Notes under the pieces: generated by a model
What the model saw: only the letters and a program-made list of their open reading frames with translations
What the model was told of the DNA's origin: nothing
The model's database searches: none
Made by a program: the position numbers and the translations under genes
In this document: piece after piece, positions 20,856 through 33,043 of the stretch
Layout of the letters: every line of letters begins with the position of its first letter
Position numbering within the stretch: the first letter of the stretch is position 1
Assembly: GCA_030686995.1 (NCBI GenBank)
Contig: CM060681.1
Span: 167,025,333 to 167,089,332, forward strand
Length of the DNA stretch: 64,000 nt
Direction of reading: 5' to 3'
Source of the DNA: Artemisia argyi
Lineage: Eukaryota > Streptophyta > Magnoliopsida > Asterales > Asteraceae

Positions 20856-23800
20856 TCAGCGCACTGGCCATCGATTTTGCTGGTCCCTACAAAAATTTGT
20901 TATGACATAAGCCGACCGGACCTTGAAAATGAATAAAAAAAGTTAATTGATGTAGCCGAATATATAACGTACCATATCATGGTAAACGAGTATTGTGGCT
21001 CATGAGTCCATAAGGCATCCCAGTGAAACATAAAACGATGATAATCTAAACCAAATAACAAATTCCTCAAGTGATTATCATAGTCTCCAGCGAGATCTGT
21101 TAAATTCAAACTAATTTCATTCTCGTCTGGTATTGCCGATTCTAAAACCATTTCATCATCGGAAATAATTGCTGGATATATGTTTGCAGCTTTTTCATTT
21201 TCAGAAATATACTCGTAATAACACTCAGAATCACTTCCTTCTCCAATAGTTGATAAATCATATGTTTCTGATTCACAAACATCGAGATCATCTGACCCAT
21301 TTGATTGGTCCTCCTCACCCTCTGATTTACCATTTGACCCGTTTGATTGATTTGGGTCCGCATCGTCTGATTTACAAGAATCAAGACTACCATTTGACCC
21401 GTTTGATTGACTCGGGCCCTCGGACTTACAATCATCAAGATAACCATTTGACCCATCTGATGGATCCATTTCCACAGCTTCTGATTTACAATCATCAAGA
21501 CAACCATTTGACCCATTTGACTGATACTGATTATCGTCTTGGGGGGTGACTTCATTGAACGGATGAGCTGATGACCATGATGTCTCGAATGGTGACAATT
21601 GAGAATTATGGAAAGTCCCTTCAAAAAACTTCTTGACCCCATCTCCTACATTCTCGCTTGGTAGTAACATAATTTCCCCCAGCCTCCGAGCAGCTAATCT
21701 TAAAGCACCCCTTATACGAAAAAAATTACCTAACAAAAAAAAAACACATAGATGAATTTGAAGTGCATAATCATTTACCAAAAGTACATTATCACTAGAT
21801 TAATTACCTATAGAAACGCTTCTACCGAGATTATTGCTTTCTTTCAGCGGATCAATAATATTCATAAGCCTCAATGGGAAAGTTGGAATTGTTGGGTTCA
21901 AATGTTTAAACTCAGGGACCCTGTAAGTGCTTATGTAGTCTCTCAAAGACTCCCCGCCGAGTAAACAACGGTTCATGGGATTAACAGCTGTTCAAAACCA
22001 GAAAAATAATTAAACAACCGAGTATATAGACAATTAATGTTATTTCTTAATTCTTACCAGTCACATTAACCATTGAGGATTTTTCAACAGGACCATATAT
22101 ACTGATACAATAATGATCCCAGTCGAACTGACTGTAGTACTCTAGGAACCGGTACATGACCTAAAAAGGCATAAAACAGGAATTGTAACTTAACTCGAGT
22201 ATGTAAATCTGACTTTCTTTTCACAGATTACAAGGGATTGATAGTTACCGTTAATGGGTCAGTCAGAGAATCATTGTACATGCAGAATATGTACAGGATT
22301 AATATTTCTAGTGCATAGGTTGATATTAGCCCATGACTAGCACCAAGTAGACGGCTGTCGTAGAAAAACCATGCTTTTATAAGAATGATGCTACGCTTAA
22401 AGATATGATCCTTTTTTATAAGGGTATCAGCCTGGTTCAGAACAAAATTATCACAATTAAAATGGTACGGAGTGGTAAAAAGAGGACGTACGCTTTTAAT
22501 AAATCTTTATATGAATACAACACGACTTTACATACCATTTCAAGAAAACCTAAAGAACAGAGTCCACCTAATTGATTGAGCGACAGGTCAACGGTGATAC
22601 CATCGACAATGCACTTAATCAGTTTAACCTGTCAGTGAAAACATTATGATCACAAATTAACAAAATAGCCAAAAAGTAATCAACATTGTATATTTTCTTC
22701 AAATGAGCAGTATAAAACAACTTATTCTCCTAGATAAAGTATTTCTACAAACCCCCAAAACCTGTATGATATATCAAGACTTAATAAGCAATTATAAACA
22801 CTCATCGAGTAATAAATGGAGATTATGCATGGATCACCCCTTACTTTTCTTTGTGACATGAGCTAATTTATGGTATACAAATAAAGATATTTATGTATAT
22901 GATTACTATCACTAACATGGGTCATATACTTTTATAATTCTCATAATTCATTACTACCTCCGTCCCAAAATTATTGTCCTCTATTGATTTTTTCGGTCTT
23001 TACTTTTCAACTTTGACCTTAAGTATTTTTGTTTATACTACATAATACTTGATACAAAATATATGAATGGATTAAGTTTTAAATGTATTTTCATTTGGGA
23101 TAATTTTTATCAAAAATTGTATAACACAAACAAAAATATTTATAGTTCAAAGTTGAGAAAAAAATACCGAAAAAGTCAATAGGGGACAATAATTTTGGGA
23201 CGGAAGGAATAAATATTATAAAATAAGGTCAACAACCTCGGCAGCATCAATGAAGTTGATTTCCGTTATCTTGAATATAGCGGATTCCTTCTGCTGTGCA
23301 CCCTCAAGAAGTTCTAAAACGTGTCCACATAGATTATACTTCTTATCCACCGGACCAACCACAGTTAGATCGATATCTCCATGAGGGAGATAAGCCTTGA
23401 GCGGCACTGAGCCATATGGGTATACCTACAAGAATCACACTCAGGGTTTCAGAAACTTACACATTTGATGAGAGTTTTAAACCTGATTGTAGAAACAAGT
23501 TGTTATATATAATAACTTTAACATAGAATTTAGCAACAACACTTAAAGACAAGGAAATGAAACGATCAATGTAACCTGAGATGGCACCTAAAGGTAAACA
23601 TATATCAATTAGAGCCATTACTTATAACAGTTAACTACTTTGGGATTCTTTCAAATGGGAAGTCACATTACTCTGTATACCAACTTTGTGGTTCTTTCAC
23701 TGATGTGATCAACTTTAGACCCTATTCTAAAGGGGAATAGTTTTGGAGTATAAATATGTTTTCGCTATGCATATAATATCCCATGGTGAAATTCATTTAA

Positions 23801-25197
23801 ATATGCCATCTTTGCACTCTACGTGTGAATGAAACTGCTTTTGATGTCCTAGTGGCCAAGTCTATTGTTTGTTCGCACGTGTATATTTATCTGAACTTTT
23901 TTCTAATTATGATTTATTTGTTATAACGAGCTTTGATGAGAATCAAGTTTGTTAAGTTTGATTTCGGTTACTTCTTTTATAAAGGAGGCTGATATTCATC
24001 AAAGCTCATCATAATAAAGAAATCTTGATCAATAACGAAAAGATCCCATACAGAGCAAGAATTAAGCAATAATCTTTGCCACTAAGATCTGAAAGAGTGT
24101 TGTATATGAATTCTGATATACGTGTATAGAAAGCAAACATGGTATGAAATATAATTTCACAGTGAATGTAATTTTGTTTCTCAATCTATCATAATGATAA
24201 AAGTTTCTAGAATTACATCTACAAGATGTTAGTCAAATCTGAGGAATGAAGCTTGCAATGCAAAACATTTACTTGATATAACACGTAAGACGCTTCTTAA
24301 GATTATGAAGGACTCGAAGCGACACTTCTAAGGATGAAGCTGATCACGTGTTTGTTAATCATAAGAATTGCCAAAGACTCAAAACGACACTTCACAATAA
24401 TATGATACGAGGTTTCCCTACCTGTACAGCAACGCGACAAAAAAAGCATATAGGCAATGCAACACAATGAATAATAACAAGTAGTCAAATCTGAGGAATG
24501 AAGCTGATCTTGCAATGCATAACATTTACTTTATAATACGTCAGACACTTCTTAAGATTATGAAAGACTCGAAACGACACTTCTAAGGCAAAAAAGCTGA
24601 TCATGTGTGTGTTACTCATTAGTACAAAACACTCGAAACAACACTTTACATGCTATACTATACGAGGTTGCCTACCTGTTCGGAAACATGAAAATAGAAG
24701 TAAATAGGCGATGCAGCATAATGAAACAAAAAGAAGTAAAAACAATCCTCAAACAGATCTACATCCAACGGTAACAATAATACAATATACCGACTGACAT
24801 AAAAATTCATTTAGGCATATAATCACGTGACCGAACACAACATTTTAACATCTCCATTTTAATTAATTCGCATATGATTTACTCTAACATTCACCTTCAC
24901 TGATCATGGATCAACAATCAAATAAATTTAGTGGTTTATAATCAGCAGTAAATAACCAAATAAATTTTATAATAAATTTTTTTGAACTATAAAAATTTTA
25001 GCACTTTGCTAAGAATGGAAACAAAAAAATAAAAATAGAAATAAAAATCCTTCAACAATAATAAAACCAACAAAATTTCAACATTGCAAATTTTTTCAAA
25101 GCAGGACATAATCTCCAACCCCTAAGATTGTAGAAACAACCCTTAAAGACAAGGAAATGAAAAAGTTATTACCCCCCCCCCCCCCCCCCCCCCCTCC

Positions 25198-25230
<33 letters not shown>

Positions 25231-25351
25231 TAGAAATATCAATCAAATAAATTTAATGGTTTATAATCAGTAGCAAATAACAAAATAGATTTTTTTAATA
25301 TATTTTTTTGAACTGTAAAAATCTTAGCACTTTGCTAAGAATGGTACCCAA

Positions 25352-25390
<39 letters not shown>

Positions 25391-26592
25391 AATAAATAAA
25401 ATAAAATAAAAAATCTTCAACAATAATAAAGCCAACAAAATTTCAACATTGTAGAAACAACCCTTAATTAGACAAGGAAATGAAACAAGTAGAAACAACA
25501 ACCAAATAAATTTTATAGTTTATATAATCAGTAGTAAATAACAAAATACATTTTATAATAAATTTTTGTTGAACTGTAAAAATTAGCACTTTGCTAATAA
25601 ATGGAACCAAAATAAATAAATACATAAATAAATAATCTTCAACAATAATAAAACCAACAAAATTTCAACATTGCAGATTTTTTTTCAAAGCAGGACATAA
25701 TCTCGAGTTCTCCACCCCCAAATTCAAATTATCACGACAAAAGCAAATTAAGGATATGTTAGTTAGAAGTAAAAGTAACCATCAACAACATGCACAATAA
25801 TTAGACATAAAAATTAAAACAAAATATAATACGAGATCATCAAGATTATGAACTAACCACCCCCAAAATGATAAAAGATCCAAATTTTACACAATTATGG
25901 TTCACATAAATGAATCGGTTGTTCACTTATTCCAATTAAAACCCTATATATGTATATTCGCAAAAACAAGAATTAAAAAAAAATGAAAACCCTAATTTTC
26001 AAATTTACAATCATCAAGATTATGCAAAAAAAGATCACGAAAGTGATACAACATCCAATTTTACAAAATTCTTATTCACATAAGTGGAATTGTATACATC
26101 AATCAAGATCCAAATTTTGTTCGAAAATAATAATATTTTTTTTTTTCAAAACCCTAATTTACAATCTAAAATTAGAAACAATGAAATCAAAATCAAGCCC
26201 AGTTAAAAATCATAAAACTTTTTATTTGTATTAAAATAATAGTTTCAAGCCCAAATATTTTGACAGAAATCCAATCCAAATCAAGTCACGTAATCCGCAT
26301 CTTTCATGCAAAAAAAATAAAACAATAAATAAATAAAATAATAACAAATTGAAGGTTTAGATAAATGAAAATAAACCTTAATAATGGGGTTATCACAACT
26401 ATCAAGGAGTCTTTGTAAAAATTCAATCACTTCTCTTCTCTTATCTTCGGATTTCACTGTAGGCCAAACCCGATTAAGTACTTCTCTTGTCGCGAAATCA
26501 CCTGCCACCCAATTCTCTACTGGAATCGCCTCAAATTCCGGTATATTACTTAAGTGATATGATGGCATTGGTGTAATTGGATTTTCTTGCAT
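20856..26592 (-). CDS. PAP/OAS1-type nucleotidyltransferase (noncanonical poly(A) polymerase-like), 8 exons
   Basis: Spliced model, sense order: 26377-26592, 23237-23425, 22536-22628, 22249-22431, 22058-22160, 21808-21987, 20973-21729, 20856-20886. All introns are GT-AG; total 1752 nt, 583 aa, no internal stop. The catalytic core shows YGSVPLKAYLPHGDIDLT (Gly77-Ser78, Asp89, Asp91), third acidic residue Asp149 in GITVDLSLNQLGG, then the PAP-associated region FKRSIILIKAWFFYDS and HGLISTYALEILILYIF. The IDPLKESNNLGRSV motif (residues 306-319) precedes FFRIRGALRLAARRLGEIML, an arrangement I know from the Arabidopsis At3g51620-like family. The expected role is adding nucleotides to RNA 3' ends; substrate unknown. 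Residues about 391-476 are a Ser/Asn/Gly- and acid-rich repeat array. The last exon is only 31 nt and is the least certain. Confidence 0.88.
22955..23210. mobile_element. Stowaway-like MITE in intron 2
   Basis: Terminal inverted repeats starting CCTCCGTCCCAAAATTATTG, continued by GTCCYCTATTGA, pair over about 50 bp, with TTA/TAA ends suggesting a TA target. The central part is related to 37555-37780. Stowaway MITEs are non-autonomous relatives of Tc1/mariner transposons. Confidence 0.75.
24234..24660. repeat. Tandem duplication (about 250-bp period) in intron 1
   Basis: Blocks starting CTGAGGAATGAAGCT at 24239 and 24490 both continue with TTAAGATTATGAA-RGACTCGAA and CACTTCTAAGG. Two diverged copies. 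Confidence 0.65.
24916..25700. repeat. Triplicated AT-rich block in intron 1
   Basis: Three copies share TTTATAATCAGYAGYAAATAA, GAACTRTAAAAAT, AGCACTTTGCTAA and CAACAATAATAAARCCAACA. Copies start near 24916, 25240 and 25500. Microsatellites (AAT)n and (AAAT)n lie in copies 2 and 3. Confidence 0.7.
25172..25228. repeat. C23 run followed by A30 run
   Basis: A 23-C homopolymer, TCCC, then 30 A. On the transcribed (minus) strand of the gene this is T30 followed by G23 within intron 1. Such runs are prone to length errors in sequencing. Confidence 0.8.
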
Positions 26593-27231
26593 TGTAAATT
26601 TATAGATAAAATTGATGATAATTTATAAAACTCGATTGCACTACTTACGTTTTTTTTTTTTTGGTTGTAATTAATATTTTTTTTGTTTTTTGTTTTTTGT
26701 TTTTCTTTTTTTGATAATTTGATTGAATTTAGTTGAATTCACAACGATTTGAAAGTTTTCTGAAGATACTTGAAGAAAGTTGAGTTAGAAACTGAAAGTG
26801 AAAGTGAAAATTGGGGGCGAGAGTTTGATGAATGAATGTTGACTTTGGTATTCTACTATTCTTATAATCAGGAAAAAAGAAGATGGATTTAATACATTTG
26901 GTAATTAGCACCTCTTAACTTTTAATTCTGTGTGTGTGTGTTTTTTTGTTTTTTTCTGTTAGTTGTGGATATGACACAAAAAAGATGTAATAAATTTTTA
27001 TGAGTGTCTATGTATAGGTTTATGAGCGAGCATAAGCAAGCCTAAAGGTGGAGCTAATTTTTGAACAAATTTGAATTATCAGTTTCAGTCTCTAACCTTT
27101 GGGTTTTGTCTTGAGTAGTCCTTGGTTCTATGTTTTTCCATTTTTTATTTATTTTTAATGATTCATTGATGTATTTCTAGTGTTTGGATTGAACAATGCA
27201 CAAGTATGTCACATAGATAAATGACCGTAAA
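26593..27231. other. Upstream region of the nucleotidyltransferase gene
   Basis: Contains T-rich stretches (26650-26712) and a short ORF at 26729-26911 without a recognisable product. Probably holds the promoter and 5' UTR of the minus-strand gene; no element is assignable with certainty. Confidence 0.35.
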
Positions 27232-27640
27232 ATGATTGAGGTAGGCAGGGATGGTAGGATAATTGCGACGAAATCAGGATTTTAAGATAAGGAAGGCAAA
27301 AAGAATGTTAAAATGATAAGTTAGTAGTAGTTCCAAGTCACTTCCATCCTAAATCCTATCGGTAGGAAAAAAAATATATAATTGAGGTAGGCCGGGATGG
27401 TAGCATCAACGCGGCCAAGTTAGGATTCCAAGTTTAGGAAAGCAAAACAATTTTCAAATGATAATTTAGTAGTTGTTCCAAGCCGCTTCTATCCCAAATA
27501 TGATCATTAGGAAATAAAATATAACTGAGGTAGGTTGGGGATGGTAGCATTACAACAGCGAAATCGGATATAACCGATCTAAAATGATAAGTTAGCAGTG
27601 GTCCTAAGCCGCTTCCATCCAAAATCCGACCATTAGGAAA
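27232..27640. repeat. Three-copy tandem repeat, period about 140 bp
   Basis: Each unit contains TTGAGGTAGGYNGGGATGGTA, AATGATAAKTTAGTAGT and CCAAGYCRCTTCYATCC. Copies begin near 27236, 27379 and 27524 and are clearly diverged. Confidence 0.75.
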
Positions 27641-29201
27641 GAAATAGAGTACTTTTGTTTATATGTTTTAAGAATACTGATTATATATAACTTTATTAAT
27701 GATCTCTCCAATCTAATTTCATGGGATGATTCGATGTGCCTAAACCACCACATGAGTGATCCAAAGATTTCGATGCCATAATTGTTTTATATCGAAGCAT
27801 TAGAAAGGATATTCTTGAAGAAGAAACCAAAAGTTTATTTCTCATTCTTATATTGTTATATGATTAGAAAATTGAATTCATCGTGGATTGACTAGATGTG
27901 TAACATTAGATCGAATTTTACAAACTTCTTGTAACTTGTTGGATCAAGACAAGTTACAAGAAGTTTGTAAACTTCTTCTAAGAAGTTTGTAACTTCTTGT
28001 AACTTGTTATTTTACATTATCTAACGTCTCATCTTTTGATTTAGTGTAATGCCGTTTAGCAAAAAGATTTCAGGATATCGAATCAAACATGTCTCATACG
28101 TTAGAGACTATAATGTTTTGTTATAGTTGGAATGGAGTAATGAATACAATGACGCATTATATGTTTGATATAGTTACGATTTAGTCTATCGACTTAGAAG
28201 TTTTGTATCGAGTTTTTCACGCTAATACTTGTTAGTTATAACATGTTAATGTCCTTAGTTATATTATACAACTTAACAAAATAAGTATATAACATAATCA
28301 CCATTCTTGTCTGGTGTTTTTTAATTGAATAAATTTATAAAGAGAACTTTTATTCAAAATATATTGTCTTATGCTTAATAAAAGTTAAGCATTAACTCCG
28401 CTAACCCTCCATTTACCGAAAATGATTTAAAGTTATTATAAATGTTCCTAACATTCTTCCTACTCATATGTGTCATGATCAATTATTAGATGGTGAGAAA
28501 GTGAGCTTTTTATTAGAAAGACTATTAGGAAGATATGTAAAAATATAAATCATTTCCAACAAAAATCTATATACCACCCAAGCTCGATAAAGTCTTTCAT
28601 AACATTGATGAAAACCCAATAGGTATTATGTATTTATAACGTAACTATAAATTAAAAAGCTTCATAAACCCTAACGAACTTCACAAAACTGTAACGGACC
28701 TAAGCTCACAGACAGGCTCCAACCTACTAACATATCTATCATCTAATACTCCAAGGTAGTTCGCGTAACATCATCACGAGAAGTTGACTATAGTTGAAAA
28801 TGCGAATTACAAAACAAAATAAAAGTTTTTGAAGACGTCCAAAAGTGAGCGAAAAGTAGTCTAGATAAGGCGGCATCATACGTGAATTTTAGAAAGAAAA
28901 AAAAAATGAAGCTTCTCAACAGGGGCTGTTGCGAGCGGCGCATGGCGGTGTCGATGGTTACGTTCTTCATTGGGCTATGTTGATAATTTATTACGAAGAG
29001 CATGACGCTAATGATGTCAATTAACTCCAAGTAATTTAAAAGTTATGGCAAAAATAGCACGCATGTAGGGTTTAGGTCAAAAATTGCTTTTTTAGAAGAT
29101 ATGAGCGACTCGTGACGCTGGATGGCTAGGTTTTGATAAGGGAGATTTTTTAGTATATGCTCTGATACCATAATAAAAGACGAAAACCTAGTAGTTATTA
29201 T
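27641..29201. other. Gene-free AT-rich stretch
   Basis: No gene seen. Holds the inverted repeat at 27920-28010 and a block at 28676-28720 (ACGGACCTAAGCTCACA) that recurs at 29443-29480, probably old LTR debris. Confidence 0.4.
27920..28010. repeat. Short inverted repeat around ACTTCTTGTAACTTGT
   Basis: AACTTCTTGTAACTTGT and its complement ACAAGTTACAAGAAGTT lie about 9 bp apart, and the motif recurs once more, so the stretch can form alternative hairpins. Confidence 0.7.
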
Positions 29202-29404
29202 GTATTCCCCGTCCCAAATTATAAGTCGATTTTCAATTTGCACAAAGTTTTAATAAAATCTCGCTAACTAATCTATTTACCAATCAAATATCTTCTATCT
29301 ACACTAAATTGTCTTTTAATTGGTTAAAATAAGAAAATAGACATGAATTTTGGGATAACCAAAAATATGAAAATAAACTTACAATTTGGAACGAATGGAG
29401 TATT
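29202..29404. mobile_element. Stowaway-like MITE
   Basis: Left end TATTCCCCGTCCCAAATTAT, continued by AAGTC; right end CTTACAATTTGGAACGAATG, continued by GAGTA. These are imperfect terminal inverted repeats of the CTCCGTYCCAAATTRTAAGT class, about 200 bp, no coding capacity. Confidence 0.6.
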
Positions 29405-29494
29405 AATAATATGGTATTTAAAAATTGAAAACTCATAAATACTAACGGACCTAAGCTCACAAATGGGCTCGAGCCCACTAACACATATGTCATC

Positions 29495-29546
<52 letters not shown>

Positions 29547-30052
29547 GTATCAAAGATTGTATACTTGCCCTATTTTAACATCTAGATTAATAATAATAAT
29601 AATAATAATGATAATAATAGTAACAATAATCATATATCTTATCTTAACTCATTTATAAATGCATTTGAAAATCTTTAAGCCTTCGAGTATCACTTAATAC
29701 ACATAATGCAAACACATGTAAAATTTACAATAATATATGACATCTCAAAACTAGTTGACGCACACTTATTTAGGTATGTTCATTATGAGTATAAAATCAA
29801 TAATATAAAATAATGAAAAAATGTATATTGATTCGTTATAAAGAACTCATTTCTCAAAAACAGCTAACATTTTACCAAAATAACTATTTTGAATAATTAA
29901 GAGATGATATCTCCGTGCCTATTCAATATCAAGTGGCACTTCATCGTTGTTAACTTCTATCACTATCAACATCTATTGTGTTTCCTCTTTGAAGTAACAT
30001 TGCACGAGCCTTATACAAGTATATAATAATGAGATGGTATTATTTGTCGTAG
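29405..30052. other. Gene-free stretch with T44-type run
   Basis: A long T homopolymer (about 29500-29543), an (AAT)n microsatellite (29588-29610) and AT-rich DNA. No gene seen. Confidence 0.4.
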
Positions 30053-31199
30053 AACTTGTTGGTAAATGCCAACAACGGTGTTCTCAAGCTTGCTGACTTT
30101 GGGTTGGCCAAGATTTTTTACTATTAATTACAAATTATCGCCTTAGGTAGGTCTCAAGTTTTTTGTTTGACCTACCCTTTGCAGTTTGTTAATATCTATT
30201 CATGCAACTATTTTTGGTGAACTTTTTCAATATGAAATTAATTTTTTTGCATTTTGAACAATTGTAATGGGTAAATATTAAAGCTCGGTGTCTTAAAAAA
30301 TATTCAAGTGAGCCGAATGAGTCAAAAATCACTGAATCAGGCCTACAATTTAATAAATCTCTTTGTTCAAAAGATTCATTTTCATTGTGATTACACATGT
30401 TTTAATCACGTTTGACGCAAGTAATTTTATGGTCTAAAAACTTAGACAAATATCTTAAAAAAAATTACCCGTCATGATCATGCCTTGTTTTTGAACTGTT
30501 ACGCAACCTAAACATTTGCTAAATTTAATTATGAATTAAGATATCTTTTCTATAGCATTTTTTATCGTGATCAACTATGATGTGAAAAGTGTAGGTAATC
30601 TATACAATTGACGCTGGTCAGAACTTTTCAAATTAGCATTAAATCGTCATTCTTAAACATATTGATTGGGTTCTACGTTACAATACTATTTCATATTTTA
30701 AATTTATCAAGGTTATTACACTATTTTGTTTATGAATAGCTTAATCACTTATATAAGTCTGATCAGAAAGATATCATAGTGTGAATTCTTTTTACTAACA
30801 AGTTACAAGGAATAAACACACTTTTGAATCAAATTAACATCATGTCGTACATATTGTATAGTTAATTTAATGTTTTTTATAGGTGGCATCATTGTGTTAT
30901 AGACCTCTAGAACATCTTCTTAGACCCAATCAGTACAATACTCTACTTGGGGTGTGGTCGATTGGCAGTATATATGCTGAGATGGTGAATCAACAAACAA
31001 TTTTTCTTGGAGAATATGAGATTGACCAATTTTTCATATTTTCAAGTAATATATTCATTTATTTTTACTTCACTATTTGTTGATTTCTGTTTTACCGATT
31101 ACATAGACATATTTACTTAAATTGCTTCTTCGTTATAGTTTTTGGAGGATTGTAACTTTACATTTGATATGTTTGCAGGTTATTTTAGGAATTTATGAC
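30053..31199 (+). pseudogene. Cyclin-dependent kinase pseudogene, three exon remnants
   Basis: Remnant 1 (30053-30119) gives NLLVNANNGVLKLADFGLAK, the catalytic-loop end and DFG motif of a CDK. After an intron ending in TTTTATAG, remnant 2 (30883-31045) gives YRPLEHLL...VWSIGSIYAEMVNQQTIF and EYEID, matching the APE-helix region through subdomain XI of CDKA-like kinases with several lost residues (APE reads PLE). After an intron ending TTTGCAG, remnant 3 (31179-31199) gives VILGIYD. The introns fall where CDKA genes have them, so this is a decayed gene copy and not a processed one. The N-lobe is not recognisable. Confidence 0.65.
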
Positions 31200-31749
31200 T
31201 AATAACTTCAAACTTGACATTGCAACAAGATGTAGTTAATCCAAATATAAATTTGGTATGGTCAGTGTTTGGAGGCCATCTTACTTATAGAAATTCCCTT
31301 TTCAATAATGTATCATCATGGTTTATATATGACTTCAGTTTGAATAAATTTATAACTAGTCGTGTGGTATAAATGTAGTTGCAGAAAAGATCTTTGTTTT
31401 GATGTTTAAAGATACATACGGTCCGAGTTTATGTTAGTTGAATTGAGTTTAGGCTATAATTTAATTGCAAAAACAATTTTAATTTAGCTTTTTTTCACTA
31501 TATCATGTTAAGAGTGACCAACTTGGCATTTTCTTTAATGGCAGGGTAGCAGCGTACCGGCCTAGATAAATTGGTTGACACTTGGAGTGAAGTTCGATCT
31601 TCAAAAGACATGTCAAGACTAGAAGCCTTGTGTTTAAAACTTGGCTGATTATTATTAGATTTTGTTTTGTGATGTTAGATTGATATGATGTTCTGGTATA
31701 TGGGAATGATATTAAAATTTAGATTCTTATTGTTCTAACTAGAGGGTCC
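31200..31749. other. Gene-free stretch
   Basis: Nothing recognisable between the kinase remnant and the Copia 3' region. Confidence 0.35.
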
Positions 31750-32958
31750 ATTTACTACATTCATTGAAGATTTAGAAAAGGTTACAGAAAAAAAATGTAA
31801 TGACTTATGCTGAGACAAATAGGATAAATGAACAGATCAAGACGGTTTTTGAAAATGTGTTCACAAAAGATGTTGACCGTGATTATCTGAATGAGCAGCT
31901 GAAGAATACTATGAACGCTCCAAATGATTGGTTGGTTTAAGAACCAAAAGACTGTGATTACATGATTGCTCGTGATTAAGTATGCCCCTTTCACCAACTT
32001 ACCTATTTATGGCCCCAAACCAGATTTAAGGAAAGCAAGATTAGATGCTTTGGATTATAAAAAATTCGACTTGGCATACCTTTATAAAGTAGACAAAAGA
32101 ATCATCCCCTCAATTCTCAAATTAGTAGCAACTGATATTGAAGGAGCTTTCCTTGAAGAAGCATGTTATAGTGAGAAGTACAATAATCCTGTAATAAGAG
32201 AATACAAGAGTGCCATCCTTGGAATGACAAATTGGCTAGAAAATCGTAGAAACTTTTATAAGAACATAATTCACATAGCTTTACTAGTGGCACATGTTTA
32301 TTCTAAGAGGAAGATCATGAATGTTTTGATGTTACCTATGAAAGAAGAAGTGCCCAGAGATGGTGGCATGAGGTATTTCTTCACCGAAGCTGGTTTTTGG
32401 ACCCTTCACTTAAACAATATTGAAGACTTATAACTTGATCGAATCCAACAACCAGCTGAAAACCAAAACATCAATAATTATATGAAGGAATCGTTAAAGT
32501 TATTATGAAGTCTAAAGTGCTGAAAATGAGAGTTGAAGACTCTCAACTTGGGATAGAAATCTACCAGTTCAAAATTAACCTCAGGAAACCACAACTAACA
32601 ATGCCAGGAATTGAAGACATGACCGCTGAACAACAAGAGTTTGGAGTTATTTAATTGAACGACAAGCTTGAGAAAAGTTTTATGTCTATCATAGAAATTA
32701 AGAAGTATTCTTCTGGTACACGCAAACATGTGAGGTCGAAGATAAACAAGAAGTTGAGAGACAACCATTGGGGAAAGGTAGAGCCAAAGTTGACATTTTT
32801 GCAAGTTGCCAATCTTGGAAAAATGAAATAGGCGATATTGGATCGTATTAATCTTCGAGTACAAATGAAAAGAGTTGAAGGCTACATAGAAGCTCGAGGA
32901 TTAAAATGAGGCATCTTACCACTTGTACGACCTGGATGATTATCCCTTAGGGGAACAT
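31750..32958 (+). pseudogene. Degenerate 3' coding region of a Copia element (Asteraceae-type tail ORF)
   Basis: A 156-codon stretch at 31966-32433 (YAPFTNLPIYGPKPDLRKAR..., GFWTLHLNNIEDL) is preceded in another frame by INEQIKTVFENVFTKDVDRD. It is followed at 32510-32935, with stops, by MRVEDSQLGIEIYQFKINLR, LTMPGIEDM, IIEIKKYSSGTRKHVRSKIN and GILPLVRPG. The last part matches the tail I recognise from Asteraceae Copia polyproteins (the -EIHKFSDGTL- type region). A purine-rich tract and a TGTTAG LTR start follow at once. Function unknown; at least two frameshifts and two stops. Confidence 0.55.
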
Positions 32959-33027
32959 TGTTAGTTTTTGAAGTGATGATCATACTTCATAGTTTAAGAT
33001 TGTTTAGTCATTTGTAAATAGGTAGTT

Positions 33028-33043
33028 TATTATTTATTTATAT
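33028..33043. repeat. Left target-site duplication of the LINE
   Basis: TATTATTTATTTATAT, identical to 36926-36941. Confidence 0.85.

Noticed and set aside
21142..21642. 166-codon minus ORF and 99-codon plus ORF in exon 7
   Set aside because: Out-of-frame readings of the coding minisatellite; they keep the repeat period but no conserved residues.
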